Assembly (NCBI GenBank): GCA_946902875.1
Contig: OX336340.1
Location: 5,725,739 to 5,789,738, forward strand
Origin: Nematopogon swammerdamellus
Lineage: Eukaryota; Arthropoda; Insecta; Lepidoptera; Adelidae
Length of the DNA stretch: 64,000 nt
Reading direction: 5' to 3'
A program made the position numbers and the translations under genes. Within the stretch, counting starts at the first letter, position 1. The number at the start of each line of letters is the position of its first letter. Below, one piece after another: positions 44,971 through 56,602 of the stretch. The notes beneath the pieces are model-generated. The model had not been told where the DNA came from. It saw nothing but the letters and a program-made list of their open reading frames with translations, and ran no database searches.

Positions 44971-46223
44971 TATAAATAATTATTTTTTTCATTTATTAGT
45001 TATACATTTTTATCGCTTTATAGTTACTAGGTTAGGCTTAAAATCATCGGCACTGCAGGTTACAGTCACGAGCTGTACCTAGACCACTGATAAACCCTAG
45101 TGGGAAATATGGACCTGAATTGTATACAATACATGTACATAATGTGTATTCAAAGTATGAAAAATAAATACTGAATTTGAATTTAAATATACACTGCTGC
45201 TGTTGCTCGCTGCTTCGCTCGTGTAATACTTGTCTATAAGTAAGCTAATGAGAGCGAAGCCGATGGCCATGCTGAATTCAGGCGGACGAACTACTAATCG
45301 ACGCGAGGTCGGAGGCCGAGCTGCACCTAGTGAAACGGCGAAAGGTCTGTGAGTGAAGTCGCGCGCATCTAATGTATTGTATAGATGGAAGCGGACTAAT
45401 TTATTGTAGGGAAATTTTTTTTACAATTTTATTGATGGAATGAAAGTTTATTTATAAAGTTATGTTTATATTTAAGGTAATAGAGAAACAATGCAATAGT
45501 TTAATAATTATTGTAGAATTTATTAATACTTATGTACATTTTTATATTTTATATTAATAAAAAAATTTTAAGTATTTAATTGAAATCTAAATAGAAACCT
45601 AAGAAAAGTTACCCTGTAATTATTATCTTTAAAAGTTTATCTTTTCAAAAATAGTAAATAAAATAAAATACCCAGCAATATCCATATATATCCATAAAAA
45701 AAAAAAAAAAAAAAAAAAAAGACAATCTTTAAAAGTTGCCATCGACCTCATTGAGGCTTCCCTCCGATTTCTCTTCTTGCATTGTTGAAAGACAAAAGAT
45801 AGGCGGATATTATTGATAGCGGATAGATACGGAAACCTCCGTGCGCGAGTAAAACTCGCACTTGACAGATTTTTTTAACAGAACGACTTGTCTTCGTGCG
45901 AACTCGCACGTGTCTGTGCAATAGGTACGACGCTCTACAACTGGATTGTCTCTTTCTAAAGCCCAATGTACATTATTTACTGGCGCATACTGTACATCAC
46001 TATCGGTAGGCTACTCGTGAAGTTTTAATGGAACTTGTGAAAGTTTAATTAATGATGTAGTAGCTAGCAGTATTTATTGAGTCTGTCCTGGCCGTGGAGT
46101 CAGTCAGGTAGAAAGCGTTCGATCTGTTTGAGGTACAAACAAACTTCGTTATTGTAATTTGCGGTTACAGATTTTGACCACATTTGGATTGGTGAGCATT
46201 TTGTTTTAATGAAACTCCCTTTT
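44971..46223. other. AT-rich intergenic with repeat ends
   Basis: It has degenerate 67-bp units (45245-45345), a 28-base A-run (about 45693-45720) and a GGTTTCCGTA-family 3' end (45736-45875) that includes a second copy of sequence found at 44260-44330. No gene is seen. Confidence 0.4.
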
Positions 46224-46592
46224 TAGGTTTCCGTATCCCGTACGGAAGCCTATTACTAAGCCTCCGCCGTCTGTCTGTCCGTCCGTCCGTCCATCCGTCT
46301 GTCCGAGGGCTGTATCTCTTGAACCGTAATAGGTAGCCCGTTTAAATTTTCACAGAATATGTGTTACTATGGCGGATATAAGAACAAATAATAAAAAAAA
46401 TAAAATGTTAAAAATTAAGGGGGGCTCAACAAACGTGGGAAAAATCGATTAGTCAAGCTACTGAATAATACATGGCGCCACAGGCTTTTATACATTGCAT
46501 TGTTGAAAAACAAAAGATAGACGGATATTATTGATAGCGGATAGATACGGAAACATCCATGCGCGAGTAAAACTCGCACTTAACAGGTTTTT
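46224..46592 (+). repeat. GGTTTCCGTA-family repeat
   Basis: It starts TAGGTTTCCGTATCCCGTAC, has CCGTCCGTCCATCCGTCTGT and AGATACGGAAACATCC, and ends AAAACTCGCACTTAACAGG. It is close to 43918-44412 but lacks the extra internal piece. Confidence 0.7.
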
Positions 46593-46717
46593 TTGAATTA
46601 TGAAAGGATTTTTAGCGAAGTTGTAAGTTGACAAGATAAGAAAAGAAAATAGGTATGTTCAAAGTATTTTAAAACTGCTGCTTAATTTTTCAAATGCTTC
46701 GTATTTATGCGTATCAA

Positions 46718-46790
46718 GCGGAGGGTGGCCGAGTGGTCTGGGCGTCGGCTTCTCTTGCGAGAGGTCCGAGGTTCAAGTCCTGTCGGCGTT
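46718..46790 (+). pseudogene. tRNA-like sequence (Leu/Ser type), degenerate
   Basis: It contains an A-box-like GGTGGCCGAGTGGTC and a B box AGGTTCAAGTCC at normal spacing for a short tRNA. The acceptor arms GCGGAGG and TGTCGGCG do not pair well and the anticodon arm is unclear. It is more likely a tRNA pseudogene or SINE head than a working tRNA. Confidence 0.4.
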
Positions 46791-46852
46791 TAACAATGTT
46801 TTTTTTTACTGAATAATATACGTGCATACCTACACCTGCTGCTTCGGATTTT

Positions 46853-47122
46853 TTTATGGAAACGGACACGGCTACATCACCTACAACATCCGTCATGTCA
46901 GCTCATAGCACCGGGTGAACTAGGTGCCATGTCAGTGCTTCCCTTCATTTCATGTCGGCTACACTTACTTAACTGGACGGAAAACACGAACTATTTACAT
47001 AGCCATTTCGACCGACGTTTCGTTCAGTGCGGTGGTACTAACCCGGGCGGGATAAACCCTACCTAGCAAGGTAAGAAGGGAAGGGACCTACAGTTTAACG
47101 TGGAATCCGAACCACGGTCATG
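46853..47122 (-). mobile_element. SINE tail and body
   Basis: In + orientation GGAAACGGACACGGCTACAT, CACCGGGTGAACTAGGTGCC and GGTGGTACTAACCCGGGCGG, then GGAATCCGAACC, match the 58329 SINE in reverse. It ends before the tRNA/5S-like head. Confidence 0.6.
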
Positions 47123-47442
47123 TAAGTACGTTTCCTTCGCATACGTATTCACGTTGCCATCCATTACCAGACGAGCTTGTCGGAGTGACGTCTGTTGTGA
47201 CGGGTGCAGCACGGGGGCGGACAATGCATAAGCGGAGGAAAACACGCGAAAAACTGAAAACTTAAAGAGAGCAAAGGTGAAAATGCCGTGCAAGCGAAAC
47301 AGGCGTCGACGTTGAAATATCTTAGAACATATATATTATTTAAAAATTTTGCTAAATATCGGCTGATAATAAAAATACTCTGATTAATATACAAGGCACT
47401 AAACAACTAAAACCTAGAGTTTCGTCTAGGACACTTCTGCAT

Positions 47443-47697
47443 GTGATATATGCAAAAGTGTTCATTATTATCACAGACAGGACTATTCTCGCGAACAGAC
47501 CTGGTATTGTGATAGTGGACCGGGAGGCGAGACGCGCAACGCTCGTCGATATCACCGTGCCGCATGATGGTAACCTCGTCAGTGAGGATGCAGAGAAGAT
47601 GTTAAAATATCTGGATCTGCAGCACGAGGTTATCAAAATGTGGCCCGTCGACTCGACGATCGTTGTGCTCATAGTCGTATATAATAATAAAGAATAA
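47443..47697 (+). pseudogene. Non-LTR retrotransposon C-terminal domain fragment
   Basis: The frame NRPGIVIVDREARRATLVDI, TVPHDGNLVSEDAEKMLKYL, DLQHEVIKMWPVDSTIVVLI resembles the PD-(D/E)XK-like C-terminal domain of some insect non-LTR elements (RPD-I-V-D...IDI-VP-D...KY.DL..EI...W). No reverse transcriptase precedes it. The 172-codon antisense frame (47352-47870) is its shadow. Confidence 0.6.
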
Positions 47698-48206
47698 AAA
47701 AATAAAAACCGAATTTTTGATTGATTGATTGTGTTGCATCCTACTCCAACCAGCGAAAGCGGCGCCTTGAAAGAGGAGTACGGATGAATACGAGTTGATA
47801 GGTCCTTAAGTAGTTTAGGCTCTCTGAAGAAACAAACGAACACACATACCTCACACACATGCGCTGCCAAAATTATAACCCTCTTTTTTATTTCGCCGTA
47901 GTTGGGCTAAACGTAGATAAGTAATATGTTTCAAACGCGCTAGTTCGTGTCTCGTGTTTATTCATATCAATCTAGAAGTAACTAGTGGGCTAGAGGCGTG
48001 AGCGTCGCCGTTTCAAAAGGCTCTTTGTGCATCAGGCTTTTGTTGAAGATACTAAAGGTAAGATATACTTTGTCACATTCTTTCATGTGCACGCAGGTGC
48101 AGTCGAAACGGAGTCCCATTCAAACCCGTTCACATTTCTGATACCTTCACGGTATTGCACAAGCATCTAGCTAGTTAGGGCTAAGAGGACGAAGGATCTT
48201 TTTATT

Positions 48207-50768
48207 AACCGACTTCCAAAAAAGGAGGAGGTTCTCAATTCGTCTGCAATGACGTATCAAATCTCTTTGTTCGTCTGTATGTTTTTTATTTTTTTTATTT
48301 TTTTGTATGTTTGTAACACGATTTCTCCGTCAATTGAGGGCCGATTTAGAAAATTCTTTTTTTGTTAGTTAGGTCATACTTCCGAGGTGGTCCCATTTCA
48401 ATTTTATCGAAATTGGTTCAGTGGTTTTCGAAAAATCAGCATAATACTATGGTGTGTGGTTACCTTCAGCAAAACTTGTGATGTGGTCGTATTCGGCAAT
48501 TTTCAGTTTGATAAATTAGTATGGTGTGTGGTTACCTTCAGCAAAACTTTTGTGATGTGGACTTATTCAGCAATTTGCAGTCTGACACATATGGCGAATA
48601 ATTCTGTACCACTTCAATCGATTTCGATTATTCGAATTCGATTATTCTTATTTATGTAATATTACTAAAAAGAATGAAATAAAAACTGTTTTAAAAAATA
48701 TTAAACCGATTTAAAAAAAACAAAAAAACAAAAAGAACTAAAAAGTATTAAATACCTAATATTTTAAAATTTTCTCTGTCCTGTTGAAATACATGAATCG
48801 ATATTTACTAGTGATACATATTCGGACCCTTGTTTCATGAATATTCTAAATTTGAAATTTTTTATCTTTTCCGACCGGCCAGGTGCGCTTAATTTATTAT
48901 GGTACCTGACCGGTACCTACTGTACCGAGTACCATCGAGCTGGTCTGATGATGGAGACAGAAGGTGGCCATAGGAACTCCTAAACTACACATGATAAACC
49001 CATCGTGTTTGGGCTCGTTGCATTTGTCTTCACGAGAAATTTACTTTAGACCTAAGAGATTCTCAATTCGACAGTATGTTTTCTTTTTTTTGATGTTTGT
49101 TACGCGATTACTCCGTCAATTGTGGGCCGATTTTGAAAATTCTTTTTTTTTTTATTTGAAAGGGGATAACCCTGAGGTTTTTGAAGTGAAAACTTCTTTA
49201 GCGGCGCTTGGCACTTTTTAGGTGGGTAAAAAATGTATAACTCGCGACATCGCGTCAGCGTCATTTTTAAAATGAAACCTTAAGTCATTGCATTAAGGGT
49301 TAAGTTAGAGTGGCACGGGATCTGCCGGCACTACCGGAGTGCAACTGTTAAGTAGGGTTCGGTAACACGTTTATGTCTGTCCATTCTACTAAGTTCTGCA
49401 AAATGAATGTAGGGTTCCGTAACAAATGCATGTCTGTCTGTTCTACTAAATTTAACATTTATTTCAAAATGAATGTAGGGTTCCGTAACAAATGCATGTC
49501 TATCCGTTCTACTAAATTTTACAATTTTCAACCAAGGTCCTCCGACGGTTATTTTATAATAAAAGTAGGGTTCCGTAACACGTTTATGTCTGTCCATTCT
49601 ACTAAGTTCTGCAAGATGAATGTAGGGTTCCGTAACAAATGCATGTCTGTCCGTTCTACAAAATTTAACATTTATTTCAAAATGAATGTAGGGTTCCGTA
49701 ACAAATGTATGTCTGTCCGTTCTACTAAATTTTACAATTTTCAACCAAGGCCCTCCGACGGTTATTTTATAATAAAAGTAGGGTTCCGTAACAAATGTAT
49801 GTCTGTCCGTTCTACTAAATTTCACAATTTTCAACCAAGGTCCTCCGACGGTTATTTTATAATAAAAGTAGGGTTCCATAACATGTTTATGTCTGTCCAT
49901 TCTACTAAGTTCTGCAACATCACCTACAACGTCCGTGATGTCAGCCCATAACACCGGGTAAACTAAGTGCCATGTCAGTACTTCCCCCTTTGATCGTACT
50001 GACTACACTGAACTGGTCGGAAAACACAAACTATTTACATAGCCGTTTCGACCGACGTTTAATTCAGTGCGGTGGTACCAACCCGGTCAGGTTAAACCCT
50101 ACCACCAAGTAAGATTAGGAGGGAAGGGACCTACAGTTTTACGAGGAATCCGAACCTCGGTCAGCCTCCAACGGTCAGCGGTCACCCATCCAAGTACTGA
50201 CCGCACCCAGCGTTGCTTAACATTCAATAGCGACAGTTGACTGTCTGCACCACTGAGCTATCGAAGCTGACGTGGTCCTATTTTAATTGGGTCAAGATCG
50301 GATTGGAAAGCGAGGCGGAATCGCGAGGCCGAAGGCCGAGCGATTCCGCCGAGTACATTAATAGCAAAAATTACTAAAAAAACTGTGAAATAAAAAAAAA
50401 AATTTAAAAAACATAAAACCGACTTCCTAAAAAAAGGAAAACTAAAAAACTATTTAAAATAAAAATATAAAAACCGCCTTCAAAAATATATGAAATAAAA
50501 ACCTAAAAAAAAAAACGAACCCTAGAGTTGAAGGCGGTGCTAAATCAAGCAAAAATGATGCATGAAAGAAAACATGAGTGGATGATAATATCCTTTGTGA
50601 TTTGTGTAGCCTTTTTAGCACCGCCTTCAACTCTAGGGTTCGTTTTTTTTTTTTAGGTTTTTATTTCATATATTTTTGAAGGCGGTTTTTATATTTTTAT
50701 TTTAAATAGTTTTTTAGTTTTCCTTTTTTTAGGAAGTCGGTTTTATGTTTTTTAAAACTTTTTTTTTA
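48207..50768 (+). mobile_element. Composite AACCGACTTCC element, copy 3
   Basis: It has the same modules as copy 2: eight minisatellite units from 49352 to about 49918, a SINE at 49914-50272, a GC hairpin near 50310-50350, and a terminal hairpin ending about 50768. It lacks the 330-bp 5' duplication of copy 2 but has a short extra piece (about 48247-48276) in which TTCGTCTG is repeated. Confidence 0.75.
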
Positions 50769-51395
50769 TTTTTTTATTTACCTATAGTGCAAATGGTAAT
50801 TTTGTTAAACCGAGGTTCGAAGCCGGGCGACAAGCGCCAAAGTTTTTTCTGTATGAAAATTTACATTAATGATAGATCGCCTAGACGTCTGTCCTGCTGG
50901 AAGCGCTTCCGAAAGAACTGCTGGGAGTACTGCTGGCAGGACGAGGTTTTGTATTGAACCATTACGTGCGTCGTACTAGCAGGAGAAAGAGGAAGATATA
51001 AGCTTTTGGTCTAACTTGCGTTCCGCTAGCAGGACTCTAGAACCTACAAAATCGCGACAAAGTCACGTGCTACTGGAAGGACTGAAAGTCCTGCTAGCAG
51101 GACGCTAGGTGATTTATCATTAAAATTTCAAGCGTAAATTATAACTTATTCTGGCTCTCAAATTGTATTTTGACAATTTAAGCGGCGTCTATTGTGTAGC
51201 TACTCACGAGGTATTGTAATCGAAGACGTTAAAAAAACCCTGCGAAGTTTCTTGGTGGCTCTTCTTTGTGGGTGTGTGTAATCGAACCGAATTGTAAAAA
51301 CAAATTTTAAAAATTCAAGCGTGGCGTACTATCATACGAATGATGAATAAAGAATAAAGAATTACACCTGCTGCTACACTTTTCGGAACCGATGT
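50769..51395. other. Intergenic, with short CTGCTGG-type repeats
   Basis: No gene is seen. Between 50893 and 51110 the words CCTGCT(G/A)G(C/A)AGGAC and CTGCT(G/A)G recur about seven times in both orientations, giving several small hairpins. Confidence 0.35.
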
Positions 51396-51499
51396 AAAAC
51401 TATTGGTCCCTTCCCTTGCTCTTGCTAGGTGGTTGGCTCAAATTGTAGCCGACTAGGTTGGTACCACCGAAATGAATGTAATATGGCCGCATAGCAGCC

Positions 51500-51735
51500 T
51501 CGGCTGTGTTCTCCTTTAGTCCAGCAATGCGAAGGGAAGTCTCCGATATGGCACCTTCCTTCTCGGAGGTGATATTGGCTGGTCGCAGCATGTGCTTTGG
51601 CGCCTCTGACTCAGCCACCCATACCCATGCAATACCCATTGGTTGTCGGATCTAGTGGGATAGTTGTGACTGACCCCATGGACCCGGAACAGGTGTGGGT
51701 TTCGCCTTACAAATTTTGCTACCTCCATGATGTAG
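51500..51735 (-). pseudogene. LINE C-terminal fragment
   Basis: The minus frame MEVAKFVRRNPHLFRVHGVSHNYPTR resembles the ...CKFVR.NP.LF....VH.YNTR ending of some LINE polymerases. It is only about 70 codons long, with no neighbouring domain. Confidence 0.4.
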
Positions 51736-51923
51736 GCTCCGGGCAGTGTGATGATTTTGTTTGAGTTGTTATCAGATTGTTGCTTATCAGATTACTCTGC
51801 TTATCCCGATTGTCGGGATTCAAGCGTGTGTGATATGTATGTATGTATGTATGCATCCCGTGCCGGATATTGACTACCAGAAATACAAAATATAGAAAGA
51901 AAAAAAAAATTAAACTTATTTGT

Positions 51924-54062
51924 TAACCGACTTCCAAAAAAGGAGGAGGTTCTCAATTCGTCTGTATATTTTTTTTTTTTTTTTTTTTTTTGTATGTTTG
52001 TAACACGATTTCTCCGTCAATTGAGGGCCGATTTAGAAAATTCTTTTTTTGTTAGTTAGGTCATACTTCCGAGGTGGTCCCATTTCAATTTTATCGAAAT
52101 TGGTTCAGTGGTTTTCGAAAAATCAGCATAATACTATGGTGTGTGGTTACCTTCAGCAAAACTTGTGATGTGGTCGTTTTCGGCAATTTTCAGTTTGATA
52201 AATTAGTATGGTGTGTGGTTACCTTCAGCAAAACATTTGTGATGTGGACTTATTCAGCAATTTGCAGTCTGACACATATGGCGAATAATTCTGTACCACT
52301 TCAATCGATTTCGATTATTCGATTTCGATTATTCTTTTTTATGTAATATTACTAAAAAGAATGAAATAAAAACTGTTTTAAAAAATATTAAACCGATTTC
52401 CAAAAAACAAAAAAAAAAAAACTAAAAAGTATTAAATACCTAATATTTTGAAATTTTCTCTGTCCTGTTGAAATACATGAATCGATATACTAGTGATACA
52501 TATTCGGACCCTTGTTTCATGAATATTCTAAATTTGAAATTTTTTATCTTTTCCGACCGGCGCTTAATTTATTATGGTACCTGGCCAGTACCTACTGTAC
52601 CGAGTACCATCGAGCTGGTTTGATGATGGAGACAGAAGGTGGCCATAGGAACTCCTAAACTACACATGATAAACCCATCGTGTTTGGGCTCGTTGCATTT
52701 GTCTTCACGAGAAATTTACTTTAGACCTAAAAGATTCTCAATTCGACGTTATGTTTTCTTTTTTTGGATGTTTGTTACGCGATTACTCCGTCAATTGTGG
52801 GCCGATTTTGAAAATTCTTTTTTTTTTTATTTGAAAGGGGATAACCCTGAGGTTTTTGAAGTGAAAACTTCTTTAGCGGCTCTTGGCACTTTTTTAGGTG
52901 GGTAAAAATGTATAACTCGCGACATCGCGTCAGCGTCATTTTTAAAATGAAACCTTAAGTCATTGCGTTAAGGGTTAAGTTAGAGTGGCACGGGATCTGC
53001 CGGCACTCCCGGAGTGCAACTGTTAAGTAGGGTTCCGTAACACGTTTATGTCTGTCCATTCTACTAAGTTCTGCAAAATGAATGTAGGGTTCCGTAACAT
53101 ATGCATGTCTATCCGTTCTACTAAATTTTACAATTTTCAACCAAGGTCCTCCGACGGTTATTTTATAATAAAAGTAGGCTTCCGTAACACGTTTATGTCT
53201 GTCCATTCTACTAAGTTCTGCAACATCACCTACAACGTCCGTGATGTCAGCCCATAACACCAGTGCCATGTCAGTGCTTCCCCCTTTGATCGTGCTGACT
53301 ACACTGAACTGGTCGGAAAACACAAACTATTTACATAGCCGTTTCGACCGACGTTTAATTCAGTGCGGTGGTACCAACCCGGGAAGGTTAAACCCTACCA
53401 CCAAGTAAGATTACGAGGGAAGGGACTTACAGTTTTACGAGGAATCCGAACCTTGGTCAGCCTCCAACGGTCAGCGGTCACCCATCTAAGTACTGACCGC
53501 ACCCAGCGTTGCTTAAAATTCAATAGCGACAGTTGACTGTCTGCACCACTGAGCTATCGAAGCTGACGTGGTCCTATTTTAATTGGGTCAAGATCGGATT
53601 GGAAAGCGAGGCGGAATCGCGAGGCCGAAGGCCGAGCGATTCCGCCGAGTACATTAATAGCAAAAAATTACTAAAAAAAACTGTGAAATAAAAAAAAAGT
53701 TTTAAAAAACATAAAACCGACTTCCTAAAAACAGTAAAACTAAAAAACTATTTAAAATAAAAATATAAAAACCGCCTTCAAAAATATGTGAAATAAAAAC
53801 CTAAAAAAAAAAACGAACCCTAGAGTTGAAGGCGGTGCTAAAGCAAGCAAAAATGATGCATGAAAGAAAACATGAGCGGATGATAATATCCTTTGTGATT
53901 TGTGTAGCCTTTTTAGCACCGCCTTCAACTCTAGGGTTCGTTTTTTTTTTAGGTTTTTATTTCACATATTTTTGAAGGCGGTTTTTATATTTTTATTTTA
54001 AATAGTTTTTTAGTTTTACTTTTTTTAGGAAGTCGGTTTTATGTTTTTTAAAACTTTTTTTT
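51924..54062 (+). mobile_element. Composite AACCGACTTCC element, copy 4
   Basis: It is nearly identical to copy 1 (17280-19415) in all modules, including the three-unit minisatellite (about 53027-53225), the SINE (53225-53574) and the terminal hairpin. All short frames match residue for residue, implying recent spread or gene conversion. It ends in a T-run after GTTTTTTAAAAC. Confidence 0.75.
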
Positions 54063-54107
54063 CTATTTCGATTCAATTACATACATTAAATTTTATATTA
54101 TACTAGC

Positions 54108-54315
54108 TGTGCCTGCGACTCCGCCCGCTCTCATATTTCACTTCACTGCTAACCTCATAAGCCATTTAGCGTGATAGTAAGTAGCCTATAGTTGATGGGA
54201 AGAATCAAGCTATCCGTAGAATTTTGTTTTATTAAAATCGGTTCAGTGGTTCTCGAGTTATAAGCGGACAGACAGACAGACAGAAAGCAGACGTTGGATT
54301 TTATTATAGGTAAGG
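54108..54315 (+). repeat. ACTAGCTGTGCCTGCGACT interspersed repeat
   Basis: It starts TACTAGCTGTGCCTGCGACT and includes AAAATCGGTTCAGTGGTTCT and CGAGTTATAAGCGGACAGAC. I know this motif set from many insect genomes as an interspersed repeat. Confidence 0.55.
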
Positions 54316-55221
54316 AAGGAAAAAGGAAATAAGGAAAAGGAAAGGACTCGTTTAGTTTTTAAGTGAAACGCCATCTATTCATCTGCACGAGAACTTAGTA
54401 TTCATTCGCACGACCTCTTTTTCACTGAAAACGCACCGCCCCGGCCGGCACCCGGGCCACCCCGACCGACCCCACCCAGCCAGCCTGCAGCAGTCACTCA
54501 CTCGGTAGCAGGATATATTCTGTTTGGAGGATACACTCCTAGATGGCGCTCGCCGAAGTAGGCTTGACTATTTTGTTACAGAATGATTTTTAGGTTTTCG
54601 TACCCGTACGGAAGCCTACGCCGACCGTTTGTCCGTTCGTATGTCCTACCTTTAAAAAGCGGTATCTTTTATACCGTAATAAGTAACCGGTTGAAAAGGG
54701 TTATAATATTGGATAGGCTAACAAATAAAACAAACAAGAAATAAAAAATTAAGTGGGTACCCACCCATACAACAAGTGTTTTTTCGAGGTTTTTGTTTTA
54801 TTTTTGCACTATAGTAAAAACGTTTAAATACATAGAAGCGTCGACCTTGGTGTGATTATAGTTCAAACTCTAAAGTAAAACAAGAAATAATTAATACGGA
54901 CCATTGATTTTATAACCCTGTCGGGACAGATAGACCACTCCATATAACAAATTTGGTAACGTTGTAAATCGTAAAACCAACAGAGGGCGTTAATAATTTT
55001 TCTTGATGTTGTCGTAAAACAAACAGGTGGCGTTAATGTTTGTTAATACTTCTATACTAAGGGCGCTATCTAGTTGAAATACAACATGTATCTAGGTACC
55101 TTTAATTGTCACTAGGCTGTAGAATTACTGCTACTAGACAAAAGATGGCGCTTTCATTTATATTTATAAAGAACATTATTTATGTAAATTCCAAAATTTT
55201 TAATTATATTTGAATAATAAA
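54316..55221. other. Intergenic with GGTTTTCGTA-family 5' end
   Basis: At 54590-54780 lies a 5' part of the GGTTTCCGTA family (TTTTCGTACCCGTACGGAAG, CTTTAAAAAGCGGTATCTTT). Elsewhere there is no gene. Confidence 0.4.
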
Positions 55222-55277
55222 ATTATGACAATTTACAATTAAACTAACACAAGAAGTGTTAGTTTAATTGTCATAAT
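55222..55277. repeat. Inverted repeat
   Basis: ATTATGACAAT...AATTAAACTAACAC pairs with GTGTTAGTTTAATTGTCATAAT. The left arm has a few extra bases. Confidence 0.7.
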
Positions 55278-55378
55278 CAAATTAAATAAAATAAAAAAAT
55301 GTTTTGAAAATTATTTGGTATACGGAACAAAATATTATTATGATTGTAATTTCCTGTTTGTGCGCTTTTAATAGATAG

Positions 55379-55439
55379 ATCCACACAGAGCACGGAATAC
55401 CCCCGCGCGCGCGCGCGCGGTATTCCGTGCTCTGTGGAT
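55379..55439. repeat. Palindrome with alternating CG centre
   Basis: ATCCACA(CA)GAGCACGGAATACC and GGTATTCCGTGCTCTGTGGAT flank a pure (CG)n run of about 16 bases at about 55403-55419. Confidence 0.8.
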
Positions 55440-55514
55440 AGAACGTATTTATTTAGTTGAACAGTTAAACAAATACTCGTCACTCTTCATTCTAATAATG
55501 TCAGCATTGTATGT

Positions 55515-56600
55515 AAAAAAAAATATGAAAACTGCCTTAAAAAATTTATGAAATTAAAAAAATCGAACCCTAGAGTTGAAGGCGGTGCTAAAGAAGGCTA
55601 CACAAATCACAAAGGATATCATCCACGCATGTTTTCTTTCATGTATCATTTTTGCTTGCTTTAGCACCGCCTTCAACTCTAGGGTTCGATTTTTTTTATT
55701 TCATACATTTTTGAAGGCGGTTTTTATATATTTTTTTAAATAGTTTTTTATTTCACAGTTTTTTTTGGAATTTTTTGCTATTAATGTACTCGGCGGAATC
55801 GCTCGACCTTCGGCCTCGCGATTCCGCCTCGCTTTCCAGTCTGATCTCGACCAAATTAAAATGGAACCACGTCATGGTTATCCCCTTTCAAACAAAAAAA
55901 AAGAATTTTCAAAATCGGCCCACAATAATTGACGGAGTAATCGCGTAACAAACATCCAAAAAAAGAAAACATACCGTCGAATTGAGAATCTCCTAGGTCT
56001 AAAGTAAATTGCTCGTGATGACAAATTCAACGAGCCCAAACACGATGGGTTTATCATGTGTAGTTTAGGAGTTCCTATGGCCACCTTCCGTCTCCATCAT
56101 CAGACCAGCTCGATGGTACTCGTACTCGTATTATAATATATTAAACGCATCTGGCCGGTCGGAAAAGATTTCAAATTTAGAATATTCATGAAACAAGGGT
56201 CCGAATATGAATGACAATATCGATTCATGTATTTCAATACAATGACAGAGAAAATTTCAAAATATTAGGTACCTATTCTACCTATTTAATACTTTTTAGT
56301 TCTAGTTTATTTTTTTTAAGTCGGTTTTATATTTTTAAAACAATATTACATAAAAAACAATAATCGAAATCGAATAATCGAAATCGGTTGAAGTGGTACA
56401 GAATTATTCGCCATGTGTCAAACTGCAAATTGCTGAAAAAGCCCACATCACAAAAGTTTTGCTGAAGGTAACCACACACCAATAGTATTTTGTTGCTTTT
56501 TCATAAACCGCTCAATCAATTTCAATAAAATTTCAATGGGAGCACCTCTGAAGTATGACCTACCAAACAAAAAAAGAATTTTCAAAATCAGCCCACAATT
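55515..56600 (-). mobile_element. Reversed composite AACCGACTTCC fragment
   Basis: It has the terminal hairpin (55550-55745), the GC hairpin (about 55793-55833), the TACC-rich block and the GGTTACC block in reverse order. It lacks minisatellite and SINE and is cut at 56599 by the piggyBac-type remnant. Confidence 0.65.
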
Positions 56601-56602
56601 AA

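Noticed and set aside
46718..46790. Functional tRNA-Leu or tRNA-Ser gene
   Set aside because: A and B boxes are good, but the acceptor stem does not pair and the expected long variable arm is absent.
47352..47870. 172-codon minus frame
   Set aside because: Antisense to a recognised LINE C-terminal domain and without motifs.
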